NCBI RefSeq assembly: GCF_018812025.1 | Contig: NC_063053.1 | Location: forward strand, 11,339,623 to 11,403,622 | From: Megalobrama amblycephala | Taxonomy: Eukaryota > Chordata > Actinopteri > Cypriniformes > Xenocyprididae | Reading direction: 5' to 3' | DNA length: 64,000 bases | In this document: positions 1-10,600 of the stretch, piece after piece | Layout of the letters: each line of letters opens with the position of its first letter | Numbering within the stretch: the first letter of the stretch is position 1 | Translations under genes and position numbers: made by a program | Notes under the pieces: generated by a model | Told to the model about the DNA's origin: nothing | Database searches by the model: none | The model's input: the letters and a program-made list of their open reading frames with translations, nothing else

Positions 1-1577
1 AACATAGAAGCGATATATCTGTCAAACAGCGCTATTGTGGCTGCGTTGTGTCACGTGACAAGCGTGACGTGTCGCCTTGCAAAACAATAAGGGGAAAGAT
101 TCTAAAATAATGGTCGTCCAAAAAAAAATAATAATCCTGGGGGCTCAGCTAGAATATTTTAAACTTACGTGTGAAAGGATTAAGTGGATTCGGGTACGGT
201 TCAAGGGAACGCATCCAAGTTCGAATCGAAATTAATCGGACTCTGGCATCAGTCGAACCCGGGTGCACACCAAAAGTGCTAATGTGAAAGCCCCCTGAGT
301 TTGCATCCAAGATCTGAATCTGAATATGCATGATCAAGCCAGACAAAGTAAAAATATTATAACTTTCTTTGATGATTAAATCAGCAGGACAGATGAACCT
401 TCATGCATACAGTGGTCAAAAAAAAATGTAATCCTCTACCATAAATTGCATACATTTTATTTTGTTTATGAAAGTTCTGATGATTTTGTGCACTCAGGAA
501 CCAATTATTTGCTATGCACAACAAATTACGATTAACACAAACCATGTTTAGAAATCAGAAAAATCAGAGTATAGTAACACCCTCTGAGACACCTGATGAC
601 TGATGCCCGTGTGATCTGGATCAAATTGAGAGGGTCTTTATCTGATCTCAGTCACACTTCCTGTTTTTAAATGTGCAGACAGATTTCACAGATGATTCTG
701 CAAAAATAAGAAGCAAAACAATACACATTTTATAAGATGTTCAGACAGCGTGTGGCCTGTGACTGCCACAGCAGAAGTGAGAAACAGTTTACCGTTGCAA
801 TAGTGCTGCTTCCGGTCTGAATGGGGGAAACTAAAAGCGTCTGGCTGCCTGACAGTCACGCAAAGGCCCGGCTAATCATCACAGCACCGTTGGGCCCTCA
901 GACGCAGAAACAGGAAGTGAGCAGGCGACAGAGGAAGTTGTTGGTTTTTTGATGGCCATTGCCGTGGTTTTCAGACTTCTCTCACAAAGGGGAGGGGGCA
1001 GTCAGATGTTTGGCGTGGGAAAGGACAAGACGGTCCTATTGATCTTTGGAGAAATGTGTTTTTACATGTCAACAGAGAACAAGCAGACTTCATCGTAGCA
1101 TTTCCTTCATCGTAGCATGATTTTATATTCACAGATAGACTTAATTGACTTGTCAGGCCCTCTCGAAATTTTTTTAACTTTTTAAAAAAAATTTTTTTTT
1201 TCCTTGTACATTTTTACAACTTTTTAAAAAAATGTTTTTTTCTTGTAGATGTTTTTTTTTTTAAGAAACAGTAATTCACAAAAAAGAAACTTCTGTCATT
1301 ATTTACTCACCCTCATGTTGTACCATGTTTTTCTTTTGTAAAATTTGAAATGACAGTGAAGGTGAAGAGCAGGATTTTCATAATCACTGATCTGGAAATA
1401 CTGTTTTTAAGGGTGTTATTTATGGAAGTTAATACAGTTAATATTAATAATAAAAGAAGTTATTACAAACTTAAAACTCATGGAGATTTCTATAGTAAAT
1501 ATACATTATTCTAGTTATGCTCTGCTGTAAAACATTTAATTGCATAGCTATTGCTCTTGTGTAGAGCTTTTGTAGAG
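1..1577. other. Non-coding stretch, no gene seen
   Basis: I see no exon-like open frame, RNA gene or clear element ends here. T- and A-homopolymer blocks occupy about 1165-1262. A short piece at about 1293-1330 resembles the start of the TTAA foldback family described at 50318-50837 (CTGTCATTATTTACTCACCC). The part at about 780-960 is more GC-rich than its surroundings and looks like single-copy sequence. Confidence 0.6.
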
Positions 1578-1580
1578 TAA

Positions 1581-1930
1581 AGGCCTGTTCATGCCAAGGA
1601 CGGTAACTATAATATAATGATAAAGATATAGTTCTAAAAATCATTCTGAATATAAAAGAATAGCAGAGTCCACACCACAACTATAACGATAATGGCACAA
1701 AGAAACAATATTGTTTGAATCACTTTCAGTAAGATTTTTTACAACTGATGAACACTGACAGCCAATCAGAATCCATTCTGCTTTAAAGAGCTTGAGCATT
1801 AAACTGGCAGACAACCAACCTGTAGCACACACTTAGAATAAACAGAGCATTATTGTCCACTGGTGTGGATGCTAATCTAATTATCATTATGGTTATCTTT
1901 ATAGTTACCCTTCTTGGTATGAACAGGCCT
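1581..1930. mobile_element. Foldback MITE with 3-bp TAA target duplication
   Basis: The left end AGGCCTGTTCATGCCAAGG and the reverse complement of the right end AGGCCTGTTCATACCAAGA match, and similarity continues inward through GGTAACTATAA. TAA flanks both sides (1578-1580 and 1931-1933). The element is 350 bp with no coding capacity. A trinucleotide TWA duplication is typical of PIF/Harbinger elements, so a Harbinger-type MITE is the likely class. That assignment is inferred from termini only. Confidence 0.8.
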
Positions 1931-2009
1931 TAAAACTTTCCTGCTAGCCATTGGTTGAACTGGTTCACAAATTGCTCTGAATGATTCGAATCACTTTGAA
2001 TCATAAAAA

Positions 2010-2160
2010 TTGGAAATTCAAGTAGCTCAAACAGTAGAGTATGGTGCTACAAACACCAGGGGTTCGATCCCCAGGGAATGCATGAACTGATTAAATGTAT
2101 ACCTTGATTGCAATGTAAGTAATTTGCATAAAAATGTCTGCCAAATAAATGTAAATGAAA
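2010..2160 (+). mobile_element. tRNA-derived SINE (teleost HAmo-like tail)
   Basis: The head resembles a tRNA: an A-box-like TAGCTCAAACAGTAGAG near 2021-2037 and a B box GGTTCGATCCC at 2061-2071. The body continues through AATGCATGAACTG and ends with a tail related to ATAAAAATGTCTGCCAAATAAATGTAAATG, which I give only in part: AAAATGTCTGCCAAATAAAT. That tail is the conserved 3' module of several teleost SINEs. It is not a functional tRNA gene, because no acceptor-stem pairing closes it and the sequence runs on into the SINE tail. Confidence 0.8.
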
Positions 2161-2544
2161 TCCTTATCCAGTGAACTGGAATAATCACGGAGGTCAAAAA
2201 GTGTGGGAACCCTGGAGTAAATAATAACAGAATTTTACTTTATTCTTCTAAATCAAACAGATCATAAGTTGAAAGAGCAAAGCTTAAAATGTTCATTTTT
2301 ATAGGATCATGCAAAAGCAATACAGAATCACACTATGTGATGCTATATTTATAATTACTACAGTAGGTGAATGTCATCTGAAGAAACCAGAACTCCCACC
2401 ACAGACCTGTCACCTTCCTGCCCTGTGATACCACACCTCACATCGACAGGACAGGTTATGACAGGGCTAAACATGGGAGTATTAGTTATGACTCATCTAT
2501 ATTAAAGATGGAATTAACCATAATTGCAAAACTAAACTTTTAAT

Positions 2545-2838
2545 ATTCTGTCATTAATTACTCACCCTCAAATGAAGCTCGTAAGACCTTCATTTATTTT
2601 CGGAACACAAATTTAGACATTTTGATGAAATCCAAGAGCTCCTCAAAAATAACGATTTTATTCAACAATCTTTTCTCTTCCCTGTCAGTCTCCTTATGCA
2701 GTTGACACAGTGAATGCAGTACAGAGCTTTCGTGTACTACGTTAGAATGCCGACTCTGTATTGGCCGGCTCCTGCGTCAGCATCACCCACATGCGTTAAT
2801 TTGTGTTCCGACGATGAACGGAGGTCTTACGGGTTTGA
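2545..2838. mobile_element. Fragment of TTAA foldback family (see 50318)
   Basis: The left part has CTGTCATTAATTACTCACCC and a diverged CGGAACACAAATTTAGACAT. The right part has the inverted counterpart TTAATTTGTGTTCCGACGAT. This is the same foldback family as the full copy at 50318-50837, but both TTAA ends are lost. There is no coding capacity. Confidence 0.7.
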
Positions 2839-3087
2839 AATTAGTAAAATTAAAGCAAAACAGTTTCTTACAGTGTATTTGTATGATGGCCAGCTTTACT
2901 ATGGAGTAAATCATTTCAGTCTGAGTTTCTTTTGTGGCCAAACACTGAACTGCTGACTTGTGCTGGAAAATCCTGAGAATTTCCATCTTTACTTCCTTGT
3001 ACTATTCTCAAGGAACTGATAATGCTGAGATGGTGTGGTGTTTTCCTTTTCAGGTGCTTTTAGAGCACCTTTATAGATCTATTTGAT

Positions 3088-3090
<3 letters not shown>

Positions 3091-3154
<64 letters not shown>

Positions 3155-3164
3155 GTGTGTGTGT
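3091..3164. repeat. Compound microsatellite (CT)n(TA)n(GT)n
   Basis: A CT run at 3091-3122 passes directly into a TA run (to about 3154), broken once by TG, and then a short GT run. Confidence 0.95.
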
Positions 3165-4358
3165 ACAGTCTTCTGAAGACATTCAACAGTTGAACTACTG
3201 GATAAAAGTAAGTCCTTTAAAAAAATCATGCTTTTGAACAGTAGCCTACTGTATGTGTGAGAAACAGACCAGATTGTAAGTCATTATTTGCTGAAAATCT
3301 TGTCCTCTGCTGTTGTATGGCTTGTACCAAGATACGTTGTGCCCAGTTTGAAGTCATTCATGTTAAACTTAGCCCAACGGTTTTCGATGCAACTTGAACT
3401 CAATGACATTTGAGCGCTACAGTCAAGGTGAAGAAAGCGAAGAGTTTTAACACCAGAGCTGAGGTCATGTCTAGGTGTTTTCAGACAGACAGATTTGAGA
3501 AATAGGTACTGTAATTTCACATGTGGCAAGATGGTATCAATGATATCACCCACAATAACCCAATCCCAGCATTATGAATCTACAGTTGTTTGCCACATGT
3601 TCCAGCAGAGGACTGTGGTGACCCTTCGACAGATTCAAGACCATGTAGTGGCTGCATTCAGGTTGTTAAAAACCACTCTCCTCTCTGCGATTTTATTCGC
3701 CATATGAGGAAGAAAGAGAGGCCCTTTACTTCGTCTTTGTGATGAGGTTTCAGTGTGTTTACAGAGATGTGGAAAGGCTTCTGTTACTGAGGGTAGCTGC
3801 CACAAACCAAAGTTAGGCAGGTTCTTGAACACTCAGAGATAAGAGTAACAGGGATTGCATTTGCTAACCATAAAAGACTTACGATATGACATAAAAACAA
3901 CCACTGAACATGATGAGAAGTAAGTGTAGAGTTGGTTTGGGCCGCATCCCTTCCCTCGTTAACCAACGAGAAACGGCAGTGACCATCCTATTCCTTAACT
4001 TTGTGGTGGACATTAGATTCAGAAGAAATGCCCGCAGATTGCCCAAGAGTGGTTCATGGATTGTCTGATCGCACAAAGCAAGGCCTGATCTGATAGGCTT
4101 TCAGGAGTCAACATCCACAGGATTTTAACCGGCCAAAAACAAAGGCTATGTCCAAACCAACCGAACCTCAAGAAGCTGCAATACAAAATCACAAAAAGAA
4201 GAAATCATATGAGGTGGGTTATACACAAATAAACAATTTAAACCTAAATCTAACCATAAAGTCGAACCCCTTAGCCAAACTATAAACCTAACCATCACTG
4301 TGCACACATACAGTGGTTCTCAATAAGGGGGTCTGAATCTTCATCACTTAAAAATTAT
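3165..4358. other. Non-coding stretch, no gene seen
   Basis: Short open frames up to about 90 codons exist on both strands, but none shows a recognisable domain, splice-site context or codon bias. I see no inverted termini. Nothing specific can be assigned. Confidence 0.55.
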
Positions 4359-4362
4359 TTAA

Positions 4363-5314
4363 AGGTGCCCTAGAATTAAAAATTGAATTTTCCTTGGCAT
4401 AGTTAAATAACAAGAGTTCAGTACATGGAAATGACATACAGTGAGTCTCAAACTCCATTGTTTCCTCCTTCTTATATAAATCTCATTTGTTTAAAATACC
4501 GAAGAACAGGCGAATCTCAACATAACACCGACTGTTACATAACAGTCGGAATCATTAATATGTACGCCCCCAATATTTGCATATGCCAGCCCATGACTGA
4601 GGCATTACACAAGGGCAGCCAGTATTAACGTCTGGATGTGCACAGCTGAATCATCAGACTAGGTAAGCAAGCAAGAAAAATAGCAAATAATGGCAGATGG
4701 AGCAATAATAACTGACATGATCCATGATATCATGACATTTTTACTGATATTTGTGAATTGTCTTTCTAAATGTTTCGTTAGCATGTTGCTAATGTACTGT
4801 TAAATGTGGTTAAAGTTACCATCGTTTCTTACTGTATTCACAGAGACAAGACTGTCGTTATTTTCATTTTTAAACACTTGCAGTCTGTATAATTCATAAA
4901 CACAACTTCATTCTTTATAAATCTCTCCAACAGTGTAGCATTAGCCGTTAGCCACGGAGCATAGCCTCAAACTCATTCAGAATCAATGTAAACATCCAAA
5001 TAAATACTGTACTTACGCGATTAGACATGCTGCATGACGAACACTTTGTAAAGATCCATTTTGAGGGTTATATTAGCTGTGTGAACTTTGTTTATGCTGT
5101 TCAAGGCAAACGTGAGCTCCGTGGGCGGGGAGTGTGAGAATTTAAAGGGGCCGCAGCATGAATCGGTGCATAGTTAATGATGCCCCAAAATAGGCAGTTA
5201 AAAAAATTAATTTAATAAAATCTATGGGGTATTTTGAGCTGAAACTTCACAGACACATTCAGGGGACACCTTAGACTTATATTACATCTTGTAAAAAAAC
5301 GTTCGATGGCACCT
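4363..5314. mobile_element. 952-bp non-autonomous DNA element, TTAA target duplication
   Basis: The left end reads AGGTGCCCTAGAAT and the reverse complement of the right end reads AGGTGCCATCGAACG. TTAA stands on both sides (4359-4362 and 5315-5318). I recognise the interior as an abundant cyprinid repeat. It contains a GC-rich GGGCGGGGAG motif near 5125 and a short inverted pair around 4525-4550 (ACTGTTACATAACAGT). No transposase is present. A TTAA duplication fits piggyBac or Kolobok elements; which of the two is not decided by the sequence. Confidence 0.8.
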
Positions 5315-5772
5315 TTAAAATTAGACAAAAAAAAAAAAATAATTTCACCTCAAAAACTAAATTTCTAGGGCCAGATTAACTAACAGCTTGTGCCAGCACA
5401 AACCCTCTTGTGGCATTAAAAAAGCACTGTCAGGATGTACTAAAGACACGCAGTTGTTTTTGCGGCTGACCGTATTGCATATGCATTTGTAGGAGTTTTC
5501 CTTCAGAGGCAAAATTTACGGGAGGAGAGTATTTAGATGAATCATGCAACGTGATTTACTAATGTTTGCGCTCGTCAATTTACTGGTATTTGTGCCATTA
5601 TTTAACGCCCCAAAAAAACATGTCTTAACCCATTTTGCAACATGGCTGCAATTGTTGCTTCTATAGGAAGAGACACTGCAAAGAAGAGAGAGCACATGTT
5701 AGAAGGGAGAAAATATTTTCCACTCGTATTAATTTCTTTGGAATGCCAGAGGAAGACGTTATCCATATATTA

Positions 5773-7036
5773 CAGTGCATACGGAAAGTATTCACAGCGC
5801 TTCACTTCCACATTTTGTTATGTTACAGCCTTATTCCAAAATGGATTAAATTCATTATTTTCCTCAAAATTCTACAAACAATACCCTATAATGACAACGT
5901 GAAAGACGTTTGTTTGAAATCTTTGCAAATTTATTTAAAAAAAAAACCCTAAAAAAATAAATAAATAAATGACATGTACATAAGTATTCACAGCCTTTGC
6001 TCGATACTTTGTTAAAGCACCTTTGGAATGTGCCATTCAAGGACATTCAGAGTTGTCCCGTAGCCACTCTTTTGTTATCTTGGCTGTGTGCTTAAGGTCG
6101 TTGTCCTGTTGGAAGATGAACCTTCACCCCAGTCTGAGGTCCAGAGCACTCTGGAGCAGGTTCTCATTAACGACGTCTCTGTACATTGCTGCATTCATCT
6201 TTCCCTCGATCCTGACTAGTCTCCCAGTTCCTGCCGCTGAAAAACATCCCCACCACATAATGCTGCCACCACTGTGCTTCACTGTAGGGAAGGTATTGGC
6301 CAAGTGATGAGCGGTGCCTGGTTTCCTCCAGACATGATGCTTGCTATTCAGGCAAAGGAGTTCAATCTTTGTTTCATCAGACCAGAGAATTTTGTTTCTC
6401 ATGGTCTGAGAGTCTGTCAGGTGCCTTTTGGCAAACTCCAGGCGAGCTGTCATGTGCCTTTTACTGAGGAGTGGCTTCCGTCTGGCCACTCAACCATACA
6501 GCCCTGATTGGTGGAGTGCTGCAGAGATGGTTGTCCTTCTGGAAGGTTCTTCACAGAGAAATGCTGTAGCTCTGTCAGAGTGACCATCGGGTTCTTAGTC
6601 ACCTCCCTGACTAAGGCCCTTCTCCCCTGATCACTCAGTTTGGCCGGGCGGCCCACTCTAGGAAGAGTCCTGATGGTTTAAGGAGTCCAAACTTCTTCCA
6701 TTTACGGATGATAGAGGCCACTGTGCTCATTGGGACCTTCAATGCTGCAGAAATTATCCAATCAATCCAATCAAGTTGTAGAAACATCTCAAGAATGATC
6801 AGTGGAAACAGGATGCACCTGAGCTCAATTTTGAGTGTCACTTATGTACATGTGATTTTTTTTTATTTTAATAAATTTTAAAAAAATTCAAACAAGCTTC
6901 TTTCACGTAGTCATTATGGGGTATTGTTTGTAGAATGGTTGAGGAAAATAATGAATGTAATCCATTTTGGAATAATGCTGTAACATAACAAAATGTGGAA
7001 AAAGTGAAGCGCTGTGAATACTTTCCGGATGCACTG
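5773..7036 (-). mobile_element. Tc1-like transposon, decayed, IR/DR type
   Basis: The termini are inverted: CAGTGCATACGGAAAGTATT on the left, and CAGTGCATCCGGAAAGTATT as the reverse complement of the right end. TA flanks both (5771-5772 and 7037-7038), the canonical Tc1/mariner duplication. The inverted repeats extend about 210 bp. Each carries an inner copy of the terminal motif (TATTCACAGC near 5985), which resembles the IR/DR arrangement of fish Tc1 elements. The length of 1264 bp is shorter than usual because the 3' part of the transposase is deleted. Confidence 0.95.
6023..6841 (-). pseudogene. Tc1-like transposase remnant, catalytic Glu region deleted
   Basis: The frame reads from about 6841 down to 6023. 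In order it shows part of the DNA-binding region (STVASIIRKWKKFG), a GRPAKLSD motif corresponding to the Tc1 GRPR-like linker, then the catalytic core. The first catalytic Asp is in WSDETK (codon 6376-6378). [12 protein letters not shown] follows, and the second Asp lies in FQQDND (codon 6103-6105). An in-frame TGA at 6124-6126 separates the two Asp motifs. After WLRDNS the sequence jumps straight into the inner repeat, so the PDLNPIE block with the third catalytic residue is missing. Frame changes occur near 6450-6660. It cannot encode active transposase. Confidence 0.92.
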
Positions 7037-7288
7037 TACATGTAACAAGTTGCGCCTGTGTCGACTCGCACCTGATGAGCATCAGCTCTGTTTATTTGCG
7101 ACCCAATGCTAATTTGCACTGATCTTGGTAGATTACATTGGTCATTACGTAAATGATTTGACTGCGTCTGTGTTCTTCAATTTGCACGTCAGCAGTAGAT
7201 CATGCGCAAAACATGTCACTCCCATCGGCACATTTGTCGAATTGCGCTCTTGTGCTAATTTGCCCCGTTTAGTAAATCTGGCCCCTAG

Positions 7289-8131
7289 ACATTTGTGGGA
7301 ATATTATTAATATACCAAGCTCTAAAATATGAGTAGAAATATTTTTTAAAATCCATATCAAGTAAATCATGAACAACTGGAGAAGTCATGCAGCCTTCAA
7401 ATATTGTTGTGGACAATGAGGGACTTTGAGTCAAAATGGTGGAGAACCACTGCTGTAATTGTGTGATTGTATGATTTTTACATCATGTACATATTATTAT
7501 GTTGTTAATATGAGTGTGTTTGTCCAAACATGAAAAATGCTTGCTCTGCAGGCAGCATACATTGGTAGGAAAGCATGAAGACACATCTGAATTCATTGTT
7601 TGCATAACATCCTGTCTACAAAGATGTCTTCATCTGGTTGTTTTTAACTGTATCTCACGGCTCTGTGTCTGCAAAAAAGGCATATAATGAAACTGAAAGA
7701 AAAATTGTTTTTGGCATTTGGCATTATTTGGGTGGGACTTGTACTCACCTCTGTGAACAAGAACAGTCATCAATATTTTTAGTCTGGTTTTCTAGAATTT
7801 TAAAATGTACAGATAATATAATTTTTTTTTTTTTTTTTTTTTTGGCATAAACTAGTATACAGATGACCTCAAAGCTAACAGACCAGTGTTGTTATTGTTA
7901 ATTAAAACTATTAAAAATGGTTGTCGGTAATTGAAAACTTTTTCCTTTATTCCTCTAAATCAAACAGACCATAAATTGAAAGAGAAAAGCTTAAAATGTT
8001 AATTTTGTAGGATAATGTAATATTAATGAACTTAAACTTATTTCAACATTTTGCATTTCCATTTAAGGTTTTTATGTTGAAATACTAAAATTACTATAAC
8101 TGAAATAAAAATAAATCTAAATAGAATAGGG
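7289..8131. other. Non-coding stretch with poly-T tract
   Basis: I see no gene. A pure T run lies at about 7822-7843. No element ends were identified. Confidence 0.6.

Positions 8132-8212
<81 letters not shown>
8132..8212. repeat. Poly-A followed by (TA)n microsatellite
   Basis: About 27 A residues pass directly into a (TA)n run of about 54 bp. The flanks are AT-rich. Confidence 0.97.
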
Positions 8213-8220
<8 letters not shown>

Positions 8221-9409
8221 AACTATAATAAAAATATAAACTAATAAATAAAATATTCAAAATATTAATAGCAATATATAAAAGGTAAAATAACAAACAT
8301 GAACTAAAAGCCACAAAAGCCACTAAAAGGTCTTCTATTAGAGTGTAATTCTGACTACATAGAAATATATCAAATAACTAACATCAGAATTAACGTCACG
8401 CTAACACAGAGGTTTCGGTATGAGAGGCTACATATAAATATGAACCACCAACGAGGTTTTAATGGCTTTGACCTGCTGATAGTGAGCTCAAGCTGAGGTT
8501 TCCAGAGTCTGGGCTCAGTTTCCCGAGTTAGGAGAAACTAATGACAATTGATCTTTATCAAATTTTAAAACAGAGGGAGAGAGAGGGTTATCCTGCCCAC
8601 AGCCTGACCACTGCAGCCTGGCTGGAGGTAGTCTGCATCGGGCAGAGTTTCATAGACTCAATGTATATTAAACCTGAGATGGAATTTCATACACAGATGA
8701 TGCCTGTCTTCTGTCCTTCCAGCAAAACCAAAAGAAGTGTCTCTACTTTCACGTTATGTCTCTTTCCCTTTGTTATCTCTCTCACTCTCTCTTTCTCTCT
8801 CACACCATCCACCTGTCCTTTTCCTTCCATCTCATGTCTTCTGTCATGTCTCCGGTTTGGTAGTAAAAATATCCTGCTCTGAAATCAGCAAGCGATCACT
8901 GTATGGTTTATGTTTCAAGACATACATTATATGCATTAAATATTGCTGTATAGTTCATTATTTGTACTTGAAGCTGTGACCTGTTTGTTAAATAAAACTG
9001 AAACTAAATCTAATGCATTGGATTGGAACAAGCAAATATTTAAATATATATGTATTTTAAAAATATAAAATATATTTCAATTTTTTAAATACAGCAATGC
9101 ATCTATAAAATAGTGCCATCTAACCACAATCAAGTATTTAACTCAATATTTATGTGTATTCTGTGTTTATCACATGATTAGCTTAAAGACATGCTAATGT
9201 GAAGCTATTTAAGTTGGTGATCATCTTTTCTTCCCTATTGTGATGGAAATAAAAAAATAAAAATAAAAAAACAAAAGAGAAAAACATGTAGGATGGGACT
9301 TGATCTATTCTAGACACATGATGCTCATGGATAAATTATTTATAATAAACACTGCAATATTCCATAAATAAATAAGAATGGTTTATTTTGATTTCATGGT
9401 GATTTTCTA
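8213..9409. other. Non-coding stretch, no gene seen
   Basis: A CT-rich imperfect tract lies at about 8762-8805. An open frame of 113 codons at 8541-8882 runs through this CT-rich tract and has no recognisable domain. I regard it as chance. Confidence 0.55.
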
Positions 9410-9411
9410 GT

Positions 9412-9500
9412 CTCCCAGCTTGGCCAGGCTGGTAAGGCTGGTATGTTTTGCTGGTTTTAAGGCCTGCTGGTCAGACTGGGAGACCAGCTAAACCAGCTTA
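9412..9500. repeat. GCTGGT-rich foldback repeat
   Basis: GTCTCCCAG at 9412 is mirrored by CTGGGAGAC at about 9475, and the interval consists of variants of GGCTGGT and GCTGGTTT. This resembles a short GCTGGT-type repeat common in cyprinid DNA. The family name is not known to me. Confidence 0.6.
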
Positions 9501-10201
9501 GACAAGAAAATTTTTTAGGGGTTTTTTCAGCAGAGATGTTTAACTCTTTCCCTGCCATTGATGGAATTTTTCATCTTTTATGACTCAGTGCTTCTCTGCC
9601 ATTGACAAAATTTTCCAGCAATCCATCTTTTCACTGTTGTAAAGAATACAGAATCTCTGGCAGTGTTTTCCCGTGGAATTAGGCTTCTTTAACACTGTTT
9701 CCACGGGTTGTTTTTCATGTCAGAGGGTTGAAGCGACCCCAAATAACATGATACTTAGCCCCTGGAATGCAATTTTTACTGGGACAACCCCCGAAACATG
9801 ATTGGACTAGTTTTGGGCTAGCTTTGGGTAGCAATTGGGAGGGTTTTGTAGTTAAAACTTGGCAACCCTGATCTCTGGATCAAAACACAGGTGAAGAAGA
9901 AGCAGAAACAAGTGATAGAACCATTGCTTATGCACATGTAAAATGACGTGATCATCAAACATTAAATAGCATCAAAACATGCCTAATGTTAATTAATTAA
10001 ATGTTCAACCCACGAAGAGGTAATGACTGTGAAGCTTTGGGGGTGTTGATGGACTTGATCTATTCCATCTATGATTTTATCATTGTTCTGAATCCAATCT
10101 GGATGTAGTCTTTGACAAAAACACAGCTTTTTGTTCAAAATGTTGCTTTCTAATGAAATTTTCAGAAAAAGAAGAATGCAAATGTCTGTTTAAAAGCAGA
10201 T

Positions 10202-10503
10202 TGTTACAGAGCCTCATGTTTCTGTCTGCCCCTGTGACCTAGTTTCCCCGTTCTGTTGATTAGTTCATTTGATCCACCTGTGTTTTGTTAATCATCCCAT
10301 CACCTTGTTTAGTTCCTTTGTTAGTCCCTTGTATATATACCCTGTGTTTCTAGTCTTGTGTTGTCCGGTATTGTTTATGCTACATTGGTTTATGTTCCTT
10401 TGGATTCCTGTTTCTCTACAAGTAAAGACTTATATTCACTCTACTCTCTTATATTCACTCTATAATCTCCTCGTCGTGTGCTTTGTATACCAGCACCGTA
10501 ACA
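10202..10503 (+). repeat. 5' LTR
   Basis: 302 bp, TG...CA. Its last 120 bp or so (from TGTCCGGTATTGTTTATGCT to CAGCACCGTAACA) are repeated directly at 11974-12093 with few differences, apart from a short duplication of TATATTCACTCTA within the 5' copy. A TATATATA sequence near 10331 could be a TATA box for the element. Confidence 0.85.
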
Positions 10504-10600
10504 GAATACCGGACCGAAACAGTTTTGCGGTGATTTTTCCTTTTGTTTTGTTTTTTTCCCTTGTTTTTCCCATCACCATAGACCCTGCTGTTGCCCTTTT

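Larger units (their letters stand above)
5366..7287. mobile_element. Older inverted-repeat element split by a Tc1-like insertion
   Basis: The left end GGGCCAGATTAACTAAC and the reverse complement of the right end GGGGCCAGATTTACTAAAC are imperfect terminal inverted repeats. CTAG (or TA within it) flanks both sides. Removing the Tc1-like insertion (5773-7036) leaves about 650 bp with no coding capacity. The superfamily is not identified. Confidence 0.65.

Noticed and set aside
1088..1118. 14-bp direct repeat CTTCATCGTAGCAT as a target duplication
   Set aside because: The copies are only three bases apart, with nothing inserted between them. It is a simple local duplication.
2010..2080. tRNA gene
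   Set aside because: A and B boxes are present, but the segment continues into a SINE tail and no closed acceptor stem is seen. The same applies to 21163-21235 and 15550-15620.
6023..6307. Plus-strand open frames over the Tc1-like elements (also at 61134-61373, 61355-61651 and 61740-62024)
   Set aside because: They are opposite-strand shadows of transposase sequence.
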